Shown piece after piece: positions 1 through 11,954 of a stretch of DNA of 64,000 bases (its first letter is position 1; each line of letters opens with the position of its first letter). The translations under genes and the position numbers were made by a program. This DNA is from Paraphoma chrysanthemicola. Taxonomy: Eukaryota > Ascomycota > Dothideomycetes > Pleosporales > Phaeosphaeriaceae. The notes under the pieces are model-generated. The model ran no database searches. It was given only the letters and a program-made list of their open reading frames with translations, and was not told the origin of the DNA. The DNA lies in NCBI GenBank assembly GCA_020744225.1, contig JAGMWG010000016.1:744001-808000 (forward strand). Reading direction: 5' to 3'.

Positions 1-914
1 CTGATGGTGTGCTCCAGACCTTCCACAGCGGATCCATCTCCCAGATCGAAGCCATGGCTCGCTCTCCACACTTCCAGCTGGTGTGCTTCACTGGTTCCGT
101 GGCCAATGGCTTGGCTGTGCAGAGTGCCGCCAACGACCGAGTTCCTCTTCGTGTAGGTCTCGAGCTCGGAGGCAAGGATCCTGCATATGTACGAGCAGAT
201 GTTGATGTAAAATGGGCCGCGGAAGAGATCGTTGATGGCTCTATCTTCAACTCGGGTCAGAGTTGCTGCAGTGTAGAGAGGGTCTATGTGGACGAGAAGA
301 TACATGATGAATTTGTGTCCGCCGTACAGGATGTGCTCAAGGGATACAAGCTTGGCGACCCATTTGATAAGAACACGCATGTTGGTCCTGTGGTCTCGAA
401 GCGATCAGCCGAAGCTATTCAGTCCCACATCAGGGATGCACTGGAGAAAGGCGCCAAGGACGCTACCCCGGACAACGACACGTTCAAGAACCCACCTGCA
501 GATGGCAATTACGTCGCTCCCACACTTCTGACGGGTGTCACACATGATATGGCCGTCATGACCGAGGAGACATTCGGCCCAGTCATTCCTGTGATGAAAG
601 TCAAGGATGACGCTGAGGCTATTAAGTTGATGAATGATAGTCAGTTTGGCTTGACAGCTAGTATCTGGACAAAAGATGTTAGCAAGGGCCACGAACTGAT
701 TGATGATGTTGAGGCTGGGACTGTCTTCGTCAATCGATGCGACTACCCCGCACCTGTAAGTCATCAGCAGTCGCAACTCGCACAGTACTAACGCAGACAG
801 GATCTGGCCTGGGTCGGATGGAAGGACTCTGGAAAGGGACAGACGCTGAGCAGATTCGGATTTGATCAATTTGTCAAGCTCAAAAGCTATCACGTCAAGG
901 ACTACCCAAAATAG
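1..914 (+). CDS. Aldehyde dehydrogenase, C-terminal part (5' truncated by window)
   Basis: Oxidises an aldehyde to the acid with NAD(P). The window opens inside the gene, so most of the coenzyme-binding half is missing. Seen in the sequence: LELGGKDPAYV (general-base Glu), FNSGQSCCSVERVYV (catalytic Cys in the GQxC motif) and EETFGPVIPV. A 45-base intron at 756-800 has a TACTAAC branch and CAG acceptor. The last exon (801-914) gives LAWVGWKDSGKG, typical of the family's C-terminus, and ends in TAG. Aldehyde dehydrogenase is certain from these motifs. The substrate class (succinate-semialdehyde, lactaldehyde or other) cannot be told from this part. Confidence 0.93.
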
Positions 915-1825
915 GCATGTTGCACGAGACAAGCTGGCGTGCTTACTGAGAGAGCAATATTGTTTCTCCTTGCGAGTATCGGCAGTCACTTGCGTTTTGT
1001 AGCGCAACAATCGAGCTTTGTGCGACCAGACAGAAGTCGTACCAAACACGTTCGCGTGATCACCTGACTTTACGTGTCAACATCGTCTTACACCACCAGC
1101 CTTGTGCCAATCACGCATCCCTGAATGTGAAACATCGCGTCTCACGCAGGCAACACGGACGGCAAGGCGGGACAAGAGGAGTGGAACCGTACCTGAACGA
1201 GAAATGTAACCAACATGCAAGGTTGGTCGCACAGATGCGATCACGAATTTCTACATGCGGACGAATCTGTTTCTAACTCTCAGGTCACAGACTCTCCCAT
1301 GAAGAAGTTTTCACCTGAAAACGTCCTACCAGTTCGTAGAGAAGGTGCTTGCCAGCTCCAAGCCTCAAGCTTTCTATCTCAAATAAAGGCGCCATTGCAC
1401 CGATCTTCTCCCCTTATCGCCTCATACATTCCAAAGGGACACGTACCCGAAGCCCCTCGCAAAGGCCTCTTGGAATGTCATACTGAACAATGATTAAGCA
1501 CCGCAAGGGATGAACAAACGCCACGCGATTGAAAGTCTTGCCAAACGAGTCGCTTAGGAAACCAATTTCTTTGACTGTCTCTTATACCGGGCTTTGGTAG
1601 GCCTGGCTGAGACGCTCCCTGTCCGCTCCTCGCTCGCCCCTACTCTTAGCTTTGGAATTCAGATTCTTTCACTCTTTTCTGTGCCTTTAGCGTTCGTTGC
1701 TGTTCAGCCTTGCCGTCTCTTACTTCACACTGTCATTACAACTTTCGTCTACACAAGAACTGATCGTCATACGCTCTTTACTATTCAGTTTCTCGCCACG
1801 CAAACTACAGTCTCATCTACACAGC
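915..1825. other. Intergenic stretch with a pyrimidine-rich leader
   Basis: No open frame here looks like protein. From about 1610 to 1800 the plus strand is rich in C and T, as in fungal 5' leaders, so this is probably the promoter and leader of the gene starting at 1826. Confidence 0.5.
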
Positions 1826-2807
1826 ATGGCTTTCAAGAAGACCATCATGAAGCTTCGTCGTGCAATGCTATGCTGTAGCAAGCACGATCGAACGCATTCC
1901 ATGGACATCGTAAGTCCTCTCAACCTCCCGTGTCTCTAGCAAACCATTCCATGGCACTATCTACTCATCTTGGTCGATAATTCATCCCGCTCGACATTTC
2001 CTAACATCACAACAGGGCTCCCCCACCAACGTCCGCCGCGTCGACATCAGCGACGCCCTCCCCGGCCTCACCGACTCCGAACGCAAATACCTCCGCGAAA
2101 AAGCCTCGAGCGATGCCATTCACCTCCTCGGCATCCAATCCCTCCCCCCTTCACATCCAGCCACATCTCCGCCCTCGCCAACCCTGACCTCATCTGCATC
2201 ACCCTCCCTGTGCGGCCCCGCATCTCGTCTCACCTCCCGCGAACCCTCCGAAGCCCTTCTCAACGCTGCATCCAAAGATCTCCCTTCCGCGCTCCCCACG
2301 CCGCCCAAGCAGCGCCACAACGAGAGCTCGCCGCCGGCGGCGCGCATGAAGAGTATGTGGGAGACGACGCGACGGATGAGCGAGAGTAGCAGTGTGACGA
2401 ACGACGAGTTGTACGAGAAGTTGGAACGTGTGAAAGGGGAACGAGATTCCAAAACGAAGAGGACAAAGAACGAGTCGTTTTCGACACTGAATCTGGAATT
2501 CGAGTGGGAGTGTAGTAGTCGGAAGGGCAGTTCCGAGACTGCGAGGACCGTGAGTTTTCATTCGGGATTTGAAGTTCAAGGCACAATCGGAGGAGGTGGT
2601 GGTGATACCCGCGATACAAGGATCCAAACTGCCTCGCCTGTTGCCATGAAGACCGTTGGCCCCGGAACTCCTTTGAAAACGACGCCGATTCGCAAAAGCC
2701 CCGTCATTCAACGCGCCATCACGTCGAAGAGTCTGGCGGACAGCTGCAACAGTGATAGCGAGTCGGACGTTGCTTTTGAGGAGGCGAGTCCGTTGGTCAA
2801 GATCTGA
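1826..2807 (+). CDS. Unknown Ser/Pro-rich protein, 291 aa
   Basis: I do not recognise this protein. Exon 1 is 1826-1909, followed by an intron at 1910-2015 (GTAAGT donor, CTAAC branch, CAG acceptor) and exon 2 at 2016-2807. The N-terminus is short and basic (MAFKKTIMKLRRAMLCC), then comes VRRVDISDALPGLTDSERKYL, a long Ser/Pro-rich segment, and a more charged part with WETTRRMSESSSVTNDELY. The second half is Gly-rich then acidic (SDSESDVAFEEASP). No membrane segment or catalytic motif is visible. The start is chosen because it is the first ATG after the pyrimidine-rich leader and it splices cleanly in frame. Confidence 0.75.
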
Positions 2808-3838
2808 GATCGCAGCACCAAAGCGTACACAGCAACGACCATACGTTGTCCAGAAAAAAGGAGCTGAAGATAGAGAGAGATAGAATAGCTTCATGTATTT
2901 GTACGAACAGGACCCGACTCCCGGGATCGGTTTTTTAGAACAAGATTTCAAAAATGGAGGGATATCGTTGCCCGGACAAAACTGTATTAGAACTACTTAG
3001 ATAAGCATTTGGAAAGAAAGAATAGTGCGAACATAAACTCAACACAAAAACAAAAGCAAAAACAAACACAACTTAGAAATATACCAACCACATCTACAAC
3101 CTCCTCATGGGCAGGATTTCATTGTCGCCTTTTGCAAGCCCTCGTGTCAAGAGAGTTTTCATTCTAGAGCTGCTATCAACATCCATCATCGCGTGTAACG
3201 TATGCAATTCCAATGCGCGCACCGAAACGTTGGCGCGCATGAGCTCAGCCAACAATCGTCCAATCTGTAACATTCCTCGATCCCAATACAACGGGACACA
3301 CGTTTGGGCTTATTGTTTCGTGATGACTGGTTACACGTTCGTACATATTCCCCCATGCGGAGAAAGTTGCACAGTTTCGATGCGGGTGGGAGCCTGGACT
3401 CGTACGGGTCAGGGAAGTTACACATACTCGTGGCTCGATATGGTGGGGGCACGACGAGAGAATTAAGTATAATGCGCTTCGATTTGCTAAGATATTTGGG
3501 TTGCCTAGATGCTGGGTATATGAATGTGCACATGATATTATGCACACGGATGTACAGTCGTCTAAGCAAGTGAAAGATCAAGACGCCAAATATGCCATGA
3601 TGCATGTCCTCATGTCATGCTATGGGGTATTTCATGAAAGACCCTTTCAAACGCCGTCATATGCTTAATATTAATACAAGTGCTTGGTGTCTCTGCGCGC
3701 AATGTGCCTGTTACTGTGGCTGGGCGACATACGAGCATCGTTGCGACAGTGCTGTATACCGCCATGTTGGTAGGGAGCAGCGATTTGAGACGGCTCTACG
3801 ACCTTGGTCAAACTCAGGGGCGGTGTCAATCAGGGCTC
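2808..3838. other. Intergenic, convergent 3' ends
   Basis: The stretch lies between two converging genes. It begins with A-rich sequence around 3000-3070, suitable for a polyadenylation region. I see no supported gene or repeat in the rest. Confidence 0.4.
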
Positions 3839-6800
3839 CTAATCCGAATCGTCATCTCCATCTGGAGTCTTCGAGTTCCTCTTTTTATTCTTCGCGCCGG
3901 TAGGCCTCCCGCGCGGCTTCTTCGGTGTGTTGCCCAGGCTGACATTGCTCTTCCTCTTCCTGCCACGACCGCTGGTGGGAAATGATGCACCGTCGGCATC
4001 GTCGATTTCGGTCGGAGTTTCATAGCCTGCTGCGAGTCCAGCATCTTCCCCATCTTCGCCAACTTGGGCCTCGCGATCGATTTCGAGGAGCTCAGCGAAG
4101 TCGTAGCACGTCTTGACCATAGTTTCGCGGGTGTCTAGAGCGCCCATGATGGGCATCAGTCGCTCCCATAGCTCTTTGCCCGATACAAAATTGTTTCGTT
4201 GAGTGGGTTTGGCATAGTCTTTCTGAGGAATGCGGCCTTGAAGCTTATGTAGATTGTAGCAGCGCCGAATGAACGTTCTCGTCTCCCAGACCATCTGGAG
4301 GATCATGCATGCGACAGTGATTTGGCGAAGGCGTGCATCGTCGATCGTTGGGACCGCAAGCTGTGATGCTCTTGACGGCTGGCTAAGAAACCCTGGGAAG
4401 GGCGCATCTACCCCTTCGGAATCTCCGAGCTGCTGGTGAAGGTTGTCCGACACCGGCGCTTGTTCGGCAGCAAGGTAATGTTTGGGCATTTCTGTTTCGA
4501 TGGAGAGAGCAATGGCTGGTCCCGTGTTCTTGAGCACGATAGCTTCTACGGCGTTCAGACACCCGGCAAGCTCCTCCATGTGAGGAAAGTCTAGAAGCGC
4601 TAGGTTCTCAACGCAAAAGCGAGCGAACAGGACAGGCTCAGGTGTGTCGCCGCTAGCATCAAGCTTCACGGGATTAAAGTCAATCTGCTTGCAGATATTG
4701 TCTACAAACTTCTTGAAAGTGGCTTTCTTGCCAGATTTAAGCACTTCGAAAAGCCTAGCGAGCTTTGGGCTGTGATTAGCTTCGCGCATTCCGTGAGAGT
4801 CACCGAAGACCTCGTTCTGGTACTTGAAAGCCATGCGAATAGCCTGCATATACTCCTTCTCGAGGTAGGACTCTTGCTTCTCGTGAATGCGTTTGTGCTC
4901 TGTAAATGCAAGCTTTGCTATGCGCTCGTTTGGTGATGTCCCAAGAACAACAAGGGCCGCACCGCATTCTTTCGGATGGACCAGGCCTTGACGACTTATG
5001 CTAGTAATGACGTTCGTAGCCAGCATTGCAAGATCGTCATTGTTCTTCAATGCAGTGTCCACAAAGTTTGTCAAGAACCTCTGGGCGATGTGTAGAGTGG
5101 CGGAGTCGTTTTCATTCGCGACGAATGAAGTCCCCAAGCGTTCAGTGCCAGTAGAAGCTCCTTTACCGACTGCAATTTCAGCACCAGTTTCAGATCGTCT
5201 CTCAGCGAATGTGAAGTACTCGTCGAAGGCGGTAAGAGCGGCACGTCTTAGTTGTGTGTTGTCTCCATTAATGAATACGAGCTTGAAGACCTTTTCGATC
5301 TCCCCTCTCATGAACAGACTTGGTGACTCTTGGCAGATACCGCCTAAACTCTGTAGTGCCTGTACGCGAATACTCATATCCCAGACCTGCATCGTGAAGG
5401 GCCGAACGGTGTCCAGAAGAAGCAGCGAGGCGGGCGAAGTGGTGCTCAGCAGGGGCGCTAATTGCTCCGCGGTAGCTTGTTTTCTCGCAATGAAACTCTG
5501 GGCTTGCGCCGCAATTCTCTCCCTGAACACGTCGATATAACGATCGAAGCTGCAGACTTTACCAAACGTGCCAAGCAATATCAGGTACGAGATGATCCTG
5601 TTACGGGCCTTGGTCGCTTCGTCCTTGTTGCATGCTGCGAGCGGTCGCAATTGACATAGTATCGATGTGATTGTGGTGCAAAGTTTTAGCGGACCTTGAT
5701 CAGCCTTTGGGGTCACAGTCCAAAGGCAATGAGCAACGTCTATCAGTGTCTCTCGGCTCAATGCAGCGGCCTGGCTAGCCCAATTAGCTAGCTTTGAGAC
5801 ATGGCGCATGAGACTTGCTCGGACCTCTTCTGCAAAGGCCTGTTGCAGCGCCTCCAGCGTGGCGAAAACATATCGAAAGATGATGACTGTAGGCCGGACG
5901 ATGGACAGATCCTCTAGGGTAGACATCTCCTTGATATACAGTTTGAGCAACTGAATGTGGTCAATGGTGAACAACGAAGGCTGCACCTTCGCAAAGATGC
6001 TTAGCGCAGTCATAACACGCGATTGTGAGCTCGCTTCTGATCCGGTCTCAGGGCTTATGACTGCATCGATCATGTCTGCTACAAGGTCTTTGCAGATGTT
6101 CACGTTTGCCTCGGAAGCTTTTGCCTCAGCAGAGAATGCGTGAATGAAGAACTTCTCAAAAGCTTCTAGGTGCTGTGGATGTGCATGGATGAGCTGAATG
6201 GTGTCGATGATCTGCTGACTTCGCTTGCTGCGTTCGAGTCTGAGCTGACTTTCGTCCTTCCTCGCGCTCGGTTTCGTTGTTGGCAACAAGATGTCCTCCA
6301 ATACAACTCGACTCAGATCCGAGATGGTCTTTTCATCGTCTTGGGTGGCCAGGAGTAGGTTGGCAATGATGTGGATCTGGTTCGCTTTGGAAGTTGGGGC
6401 ATTGTAGACGTCCTTGAGGAGCTTAATCGCCTTCTTCTTTGGACCGTTTGACGGGTCCGCAGCCATACGAAGGATGCTGGGCAAGAAGTGTCGCTCGAGG
6501 GCGGGATCACGCTCTAAGCATGTAGACACAAGGTTCAAAACTGACTCACGAACCATTGGCGATGGGTCGGTCAATATGTCGACCATATCCTTGACGTCGC
6601 TTTCTCTGATAACCCTAGGGTCTTTATGGACAAGTTGTTCCAGGCCAGAAATACCACGGGACCGTAGCTTTGATGAATTCTTGTCACGTACGTATGTCAT
6701 CATGACGGTGACCATTTTGGGGACATACCGGCATACTTGACCTTGGAGGGTAATTATGCCGGCCGCAATTTTGCTCTGGACATCAGACACAGATTGGAAT

Positions 6801-9554
6801 TTGCTGCAAAATGTCAGAGAAGCATTTTCAAGCGGTCAGGGGATACTAACTATGTTCGTGTGAGCCACTTGGAATCCTTGATCATAGAACCCACGCGCTC
6901 TCGCACGTCTCTAGCCGCAAGAGGATGCGCATCGCTGTCGTCATCCGGAAAGGCTTTCATAATCGAAGCAAGCCAGTTTGTAATGTGACAGCCGCTGATC
7001 GATTGCAGATGCGGATCATCTTGGCTGGAGTGCAAATCTAGATAGTCTCTCAGCGACTCTATGACCATTCGGTACGGGCCATCAAAGGCGAGCAGGTCCA
7101 TGTCGTTGACTCTCTCCTTTGTATCCTCATTCATAGCTTCATCAAATAGTCGTTCCAGTTTTGATGAGATTTCGGACTGTGATACGTCCAAATTTTCGCG
7201 CTTCAGCTTTTTCAATCGTGTTTTGAAGTCGATCACACCACAGCCAATTCTGGCCAAGGTCGCAAGAGCCATATCCTTGTCAATTACGGATTGCTTCGCC
7301 GCCTGGGTGCCTTGTAGTATGAAGTGCATACGGGCAAGAAGCTGCTGTAAGAGCATGTCAGCTGCTGGCCACTCCGGTGACCCGAGCACGTTGCAAAAGT
7401 CTTCGATGAATAAGTCCAAGAGATTTCTGAAAGGCTTGTCACCAGTCTTGGATACATTAGAAGCTCTGTCAACGAGGGAGCTCGTAATGTTGTGAGCTAT
7501 GTGGGCAGCGTTTGTGGAGAGTGCTTGCGCGGTTTGTCCAGGAGTGTTGTTATGTCTCTTCTTCCTGTGCGCAGTTGTTCCGGGATCGTAGTCGCTGCCT
7601 TCTTCTTCTGACGCCTCAGGGATAGCAGTGCCGCTCTTTGACTGTGTCTCTCGGTTGGTGGCGGCCACCTGGACGAATCGCATAAACACGGCCGATATGG
7701 TCATGATGGGCACTTCTCGCGCTGACTTGAATTGTCGCGCGCTCGCTTTCTTATCTGGAAGCTTTTCGAGGTTGCTGAGGATGCCATTCAAGATGGAGTT
7801 TCGCTGCTCAGCGTGGCGGGCAAAGATTTGACTAAGAACATCCACAGCCTTTTGTCGGAATTGCTCGAACTTCTGGATCATGAATATGGAATCCTTCTCG
7901 GACTCACTATTCTGTTCCATAAGGAGCTCAAGCGTCAAGTACTCGAGGGTATTCAGAGCTCTGTCGGACAAGTTGCACTTGCCAATCAAAGTAGCGAACC
8001 GACCTATGACGCTTCCACATAGACGGAGGATTGTCTGCAGCTCCTTTTTCTGACCCGAAGCGACAGCGAATAAGCTCTCGGCTGGACCAGACCTCCGAGC
8101 TTGGACAATGGGAACGATGCATGCATCTTTGATGAACTTGATGAGATCGATGACCACATCGATAATCTCCTCGCGTCGTATGCGGTAATCATCGCGCCCC
8201 TCGATCATGGTGTCCAGAACCATCTTGGATGCTTTGAGCGCGTGTTTGGCGGCTTGGATGCTTTCCGACCATTCGGGTGTGTCGTCTTGGTGCGCAAAGA
8301 GGTCGTTCTTGGTCGTAGAGGTGATAGCAGGCTGCAAAAGCGACTGTACGTCCATGACAAGTTCCACGGGTAGGACAGAGAAGCGCCCCAAATTGATGAT
8401 GTTGGACATGTTGTCGGAGAGCTTGTCCATTACCCGCACCTTCATGACTCTGAAGTCGCCGTCAGGCGTGGACACTGTTGTAAAGTCGGTGGAGCCGTCA
8501 AGATCTTCTTTGGCCTCATTGAGTGACTCCACCAAGGTTTCGAGTTCTTCGATCTTGCGGTCGGCAATCTCGCGTTCGTGTGGCCTGAGGGCCGCTGCAC
8601 TACCTTCAGCCTGACGGTCGTCTTTTCTCTTCTGCGACAAGCTTTCAGGCGTGTCGATGGTGTCGTAACGCTGGTAGTCTTCGCGGCGGCCACTGATGGG
8701 CTGTATCATAACAGCCGGCCCTGGTTTGACTGGCGTACTGCTAGGAGCAGAGGCGAGGGCGCTGGAAGGATACGGAAGGCGCGCGTTTTGTACGTGTGCA
8801 GTGCCATTCGCAGTCGCGACATGGGGTTGCGATGGCGTTCTCGCCGGCGACGGTGCAGGCTGCCGAACAGGTGTTGCAGACAGTCGAGGCGGTTCGGGCA
8901 CTCTGACGCCAAAAGCTGGCTTTGTTAGTGTCTGACGCAAACAAAGTGGACAAAGAGACTCACGCGTGAAGGGGACACCGGTATTTTTCAGCAGCATACT
9001 CGCAAAGGGACTGAGTTTTGGCTCATGGCTTGGAGTTTTGGCATTGTCGTCTTTGACGGGACTGTCAGGCGGAGGCGTTGCGAGCTGCTGCATTGGCTTG
9101 AAGTTACTGTATGTCGTCAGTTTCCGCTTCCGGCAGACAGACCTGAAGGCTTACTATTCGGGCAGCCTTTCGTGACGAAGCAAGTCTTTCAGTTGGCGTA
9201 GAGTATCGCTCAGGTGCTGGGCGGTGGTCTGGCCTTTAATCTCGTCGTTCAAGATGCCTACTGCCTTCTTCGCACTGTTCTGTTGGTCCGGGGTCAGGGT
9301 TGAGGGCGGAGTGGGAGGCTCGGTGGACGGAAAGGGAATGATATCTACTGCTAGTCAGTCTTCTGCTGCACCATAGGTGAGAGACGCTTGCTTGTGCAGA
9401 GTCCCGAGGTGAAGGCAAGTCACTTACCTGGCGAGAAGGGGATGATGGACGTGAAGGGCGAGTATGGCAGCGCCTCGCCCACTGTAGGCGGCGGTCTGTA
9501 TGCCAGCCCGCCTCCGTTGGCATTGTGCCAGTTGCCATTTTCATAGCCAGACAT
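3839..9554 (-). CDS. SCC2: Sister chromatid cohesion protein SCC2/Mis4/Nipped-B (cohesin loader)
   Basis: Large HEAT-repeat subunit of the Scc2-Scc4 complex, which loads cohesin onto chromosomes and acts in the nucleus. I assemble five exons: 9428-9554, 9155-9344, 8964-9106, 6851-8915 and 3839-6803, giving 1829 aa, normal for the family. The N-terminus (MSGYENGNWHNANGGGL) is low complexity and Pro-rich. The middle carries the cohesin-associated HEAT region (SKLRSRGISGLEQLV, then DPSPMVRESVLNLVSTC). The Nipped-B C-terminal domain follows (PKECGAALVVLGTSPNERIA, EKEYMQAIRMAFKYQ). The end is a basic tail (GRKRKSNVSLGNTPKKPRGR) that is likely nuclear-targeting or DNA-binding. The 48-base intron at 8916-8963 has no stop and keeps frame, so it could be overlooked; its donor and branch site are good. 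Confidence 0.93.
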
Positions 9555-9924
9555 GACGGCTACCGACTTGCGAGGCGACAGGCGGGGATGGTGGTGATGG
9601 ATAGGTAGATCAGGTCATTGGTTGAGGCAGGCCTTGGCGGATGGTTGCGCGATTGCTAGGGACGACTAGACGGTCGCATAGTCACGGCGAGCAGCTTGTG
9701 CATTTGTCTGCAGTGCGCCGTCCAGATCACCCATGCTATGTGGAACTGGTACATGTTTCCAGGTCCGGTGAATGTGAGCGGGTTCTGGCGCGTCTTACCG
9801 CCTACCGCTTAGGCCTAGCGTCGCAGGTGCGGAAGTGCCTGCTCCCCGCAAAGTCCGCCATTCCCTGTCACTTTTTTTCTCCCAGATCCTATCGTCGTCC
9901 AGCTTCGGCACTGCAGCAAACAAT
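9555..9924. other. Divergent promoter between SCC2 and RPA12
   Basis: This 370-base gap lies between two outward-facing genes and must hold both promoters. No clear TATA box is visible. Nothing else is supported. Confidence 0.5.
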
Positions 9925-10402
9925 ATGTCGGCGATTGGCTCGCTCATCTTCTGCACCGACTGCGGCAACCTGCTTGACGGCAGTGCGGGCAAGAAGAATG
10001 TCACGCTGACCTGCGCTATTTGCGGTGCGACTTGCAAAGGTATGCCAGAGGTGCAAACATGGTCGGAAAGTCGCAGTAGCTGATCCAGATTCTCCCAGAC
10101 ACATCCTCCAAGACTGTAGTCACCCGATCAAAGCCGACTGCCTTCCCGTCTGCGTTGCGCGCAAAGCGATCCGAGGTGCAGACCATCAACGATGACGAGG
10201 TGCAGACCACCAGCGTCATTCAGCACACATGCGAGGAGTGCGGCAGAGAAGAGGTCCGCTACTATACTCAGCAGCTGCGCGGTGCAGACGAGGGCACAAC
10301 CGTCTTTTACGTGTGCGATTGCGGGAACAAGTGAGTAGCCGTGCACATGGCGGTGTGGAAGCTTTACTAACGCTATTCTACAGATGGAACACAAACAATT
10401 GA
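9925..10402 (+). CDS. RPA12: DNA-directed RNA polymerase I subunit RPA12 (A12.2)
   Basis: Small Pol I subunit needed for transcript cleavage and termination in the nucleolus. There are three exons: 9925-10039, 10099-10330 and 10384-10402, giving 121 aa, close to the yeast length. An N-terminal zinc ribbon has CTDCGN and CAICGATC. The C-terminal TFIIS-like ribbon has CEECG, the acidic hairpin residues in RGADEGTTVFY, and the ending CGNKWNTNN. The last exon is only 19 bases and supplies WNTNN and the stop. One oddity: the final cysteine pair reads CDC (C-x-C) where the family as I know it has C-x2-C. The gene converges with the hydroxylase gene, and the two stop codons lie 14 bases apart. Confidence 0.93.
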
Positions 10403-10416
10403 GGCAGTGTTTTGGC

Positions 10417-11457
10417 TTACGCCGCGATAGCCTGAGCCTGTGGAACAATTGCATACTCCACTTCGCCATTTTTCTCGAACTCGGCCATATCCAGTGCCAC
10501 AATCACGCTATCCCGCACGACTTGTTCCGGGTCGTTCAAGAACTTCCTCAATGTATCCTCGACACCCTCTTCATCACCCAGGCTTCCAAGAGCCTCTGCG
10601 GCTTCATGCCGTACCATACTTGCTTCATTCGTGTTGCTGAGCGCCTCGGTCAGACTTGGGATAGACGCTGGGTGTGAAAGCTGGCCAAACACGAATGCGA
10701 TTTCGTGACGGAAGAGAGCAGAAGGGTCTCCAAACCCACGCGCAAGCGCATGAACTGCTGGAACAGCGGTCGGGAGATCTGGTGGCGATGAGAGATCGCG
10801 CAGGGCGAACATGGCTCGGTAGCGCTGGAAGAGCGGCAGCGATGTGTCGAGGAGGGTCTTTTCGAGGTCTGGTATTGAGGGTGTCTCGGTGCTCTGGGGT
10901 AGTGGTGGGGCGGGGTCTATGGACGTGAAGTCGCTGTGTCCAGTTAGTAATGCGACCTCTGACTGAACAGCGTCATAGACATACCTCTTCTTCAACTTTT
11001 CTGTTCCTTTCTGCAGGCCATGCTCCCACTCGATCCTGTCGACTGCGATGTCGCAAGTCTCCCTGACCACCTCCTCTTCCTTCTGATCATCCCTCAGCTG
11101 CTTCAAGAGCTCCAGGCTGCCTTTGTCGGACAGTGCGCCCAATGCTTCGGCAGCCTCGTGCCTGCACATGGCATCCTCCTCCTTGTCCTCCAGCACACCC
11201 CGCAGCGGCGCGACGGCAGCATTGTGTCCAGACTGACCCAGACAATAGGCCAATTCGTGCTTGAGGAGCGCGGACGGCGATGTGAAGGCGGCGGCGATGG
11301 CCTCGATTGCGGGCTCTGTTTGCGCAGTCGGTGGCTTCACGGAGGCGACATGCTTGAGAGAAAACAGAGCGCGAAAGCGGCGCGCGAGGGGCTCGGATTC
11401 GGAGGTGAGAATTTGCCTGAGGGCGTGAACCTGGTTGTCCTGCTCTGTGACGGCCAT
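10417..11457 (-). CDS. LIA1: Deoxyhypusine hydroxylase (DOHH/Lia1)
   Basis: Di-iron monooxygenase that completes hypusine synthesis on eIF5A in the cytoplasm. The protein is built of HEAT-like repeats in two halves, and all four His-Glu metal-binding pairs are visible: KHELAYCLGQ (about residue 67), RHEAAEALGAL (about 100), RHEIAFVFGQL and RHEAAEALGSL. A 51-base intron at 10934-10984 (GTATGT, TACTAAC, CAG) keeps frame and has no stop. Removing it gives 329 aa and the expected DFTSIDPAPPLP join. Without splicing a 17-residue insert would appear between the halves. The start at 11457 gives MAVTEQDNQVHALR. Confidence 0.95.
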   Translation of the reverse strand: MAVTEQDNQVHALRQILTSESEPLARRFRALFSLKHVASVKPPTAQTEPAIEAIAAAFTSPSALLKHELAYCLGQSGHNAAVAPLRGVLEDKEEDAMCRHEAAEALGALSDKGSLELLKQLRDDQKEEEVVRETCDIAVDRIEWEHGLQKGTEKLKKRYVYDAVQSEVALLTGHSDFTSIDPAPPLPQSTETPSIPDLEKTLLDTSLPLFQRYRAMFALRDLSSPPDLPTAVPAVHALARGFGDPSALFRHEIAFVFGQLSHPASIPSLTEALSNTNEASMVRHEAAEALGSLGDEEGVEDTLRKFLNDPEQVVRDSVIVALDMAEFEKNGEVEYAIVPQAQAIAA

Positions 11458-11954
11458 GTTGTGGTTTCGACAATTGTGTTGCGCTCCACGACTCTGACAG
11501 GCCTGCAGGATCTTGTGCCTGGAACTTTTTGGCGGGGGAGATATTTCGGCGGGGTGAAATTCTTATCAGATCCGCCGTGCAGATGGCGCTTGCCATGACC
11601 AGTTTAGGCACACCACGTGAAGACGTGCCCTGCATCCAGCCACCTCCAGCCATTCAGGCGCCTAGCGTCCGAACATGCGCGACGAACAATGACACCGCAA
11701 CCACATTATTGTCTTTGATGCGCAAGTCCCCAAAGACGGCAGGACGCTACGGGATAAAGAGACTGCACCCCTGGTTCATGGCCGGCCTGCGCCAGGTCAC
11801 TGTCACCTTCACCGCCTCGGCCCACCTCGAGACCTGTTGACCCGTAGCCTAGCGCGCTATTCCTGGCTCACCAACAACTCACTTCATCAACTCCAAGTCG
11901 CCCGCGCCCCTTTGAACCACCACTGCCGACAAAGACCTTCAGCCTCGAGACAAC
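11458..11954. other. Divergent promoter region
   Basis: About 500 bases lie between the DOHH start and the next plus-strand gene. C-rich, likely leader sequence precedes 11955. An open frame at 11529-11840 has no protein-like features and I do not call it. Confidence 0.4.

Noticed and set aside
405..1049. 214-codon minus-strand frame over the aldehyde dehydrogenase end
   Set aside because: Shadow of the real gene, which has clear motifs on the plus strand.
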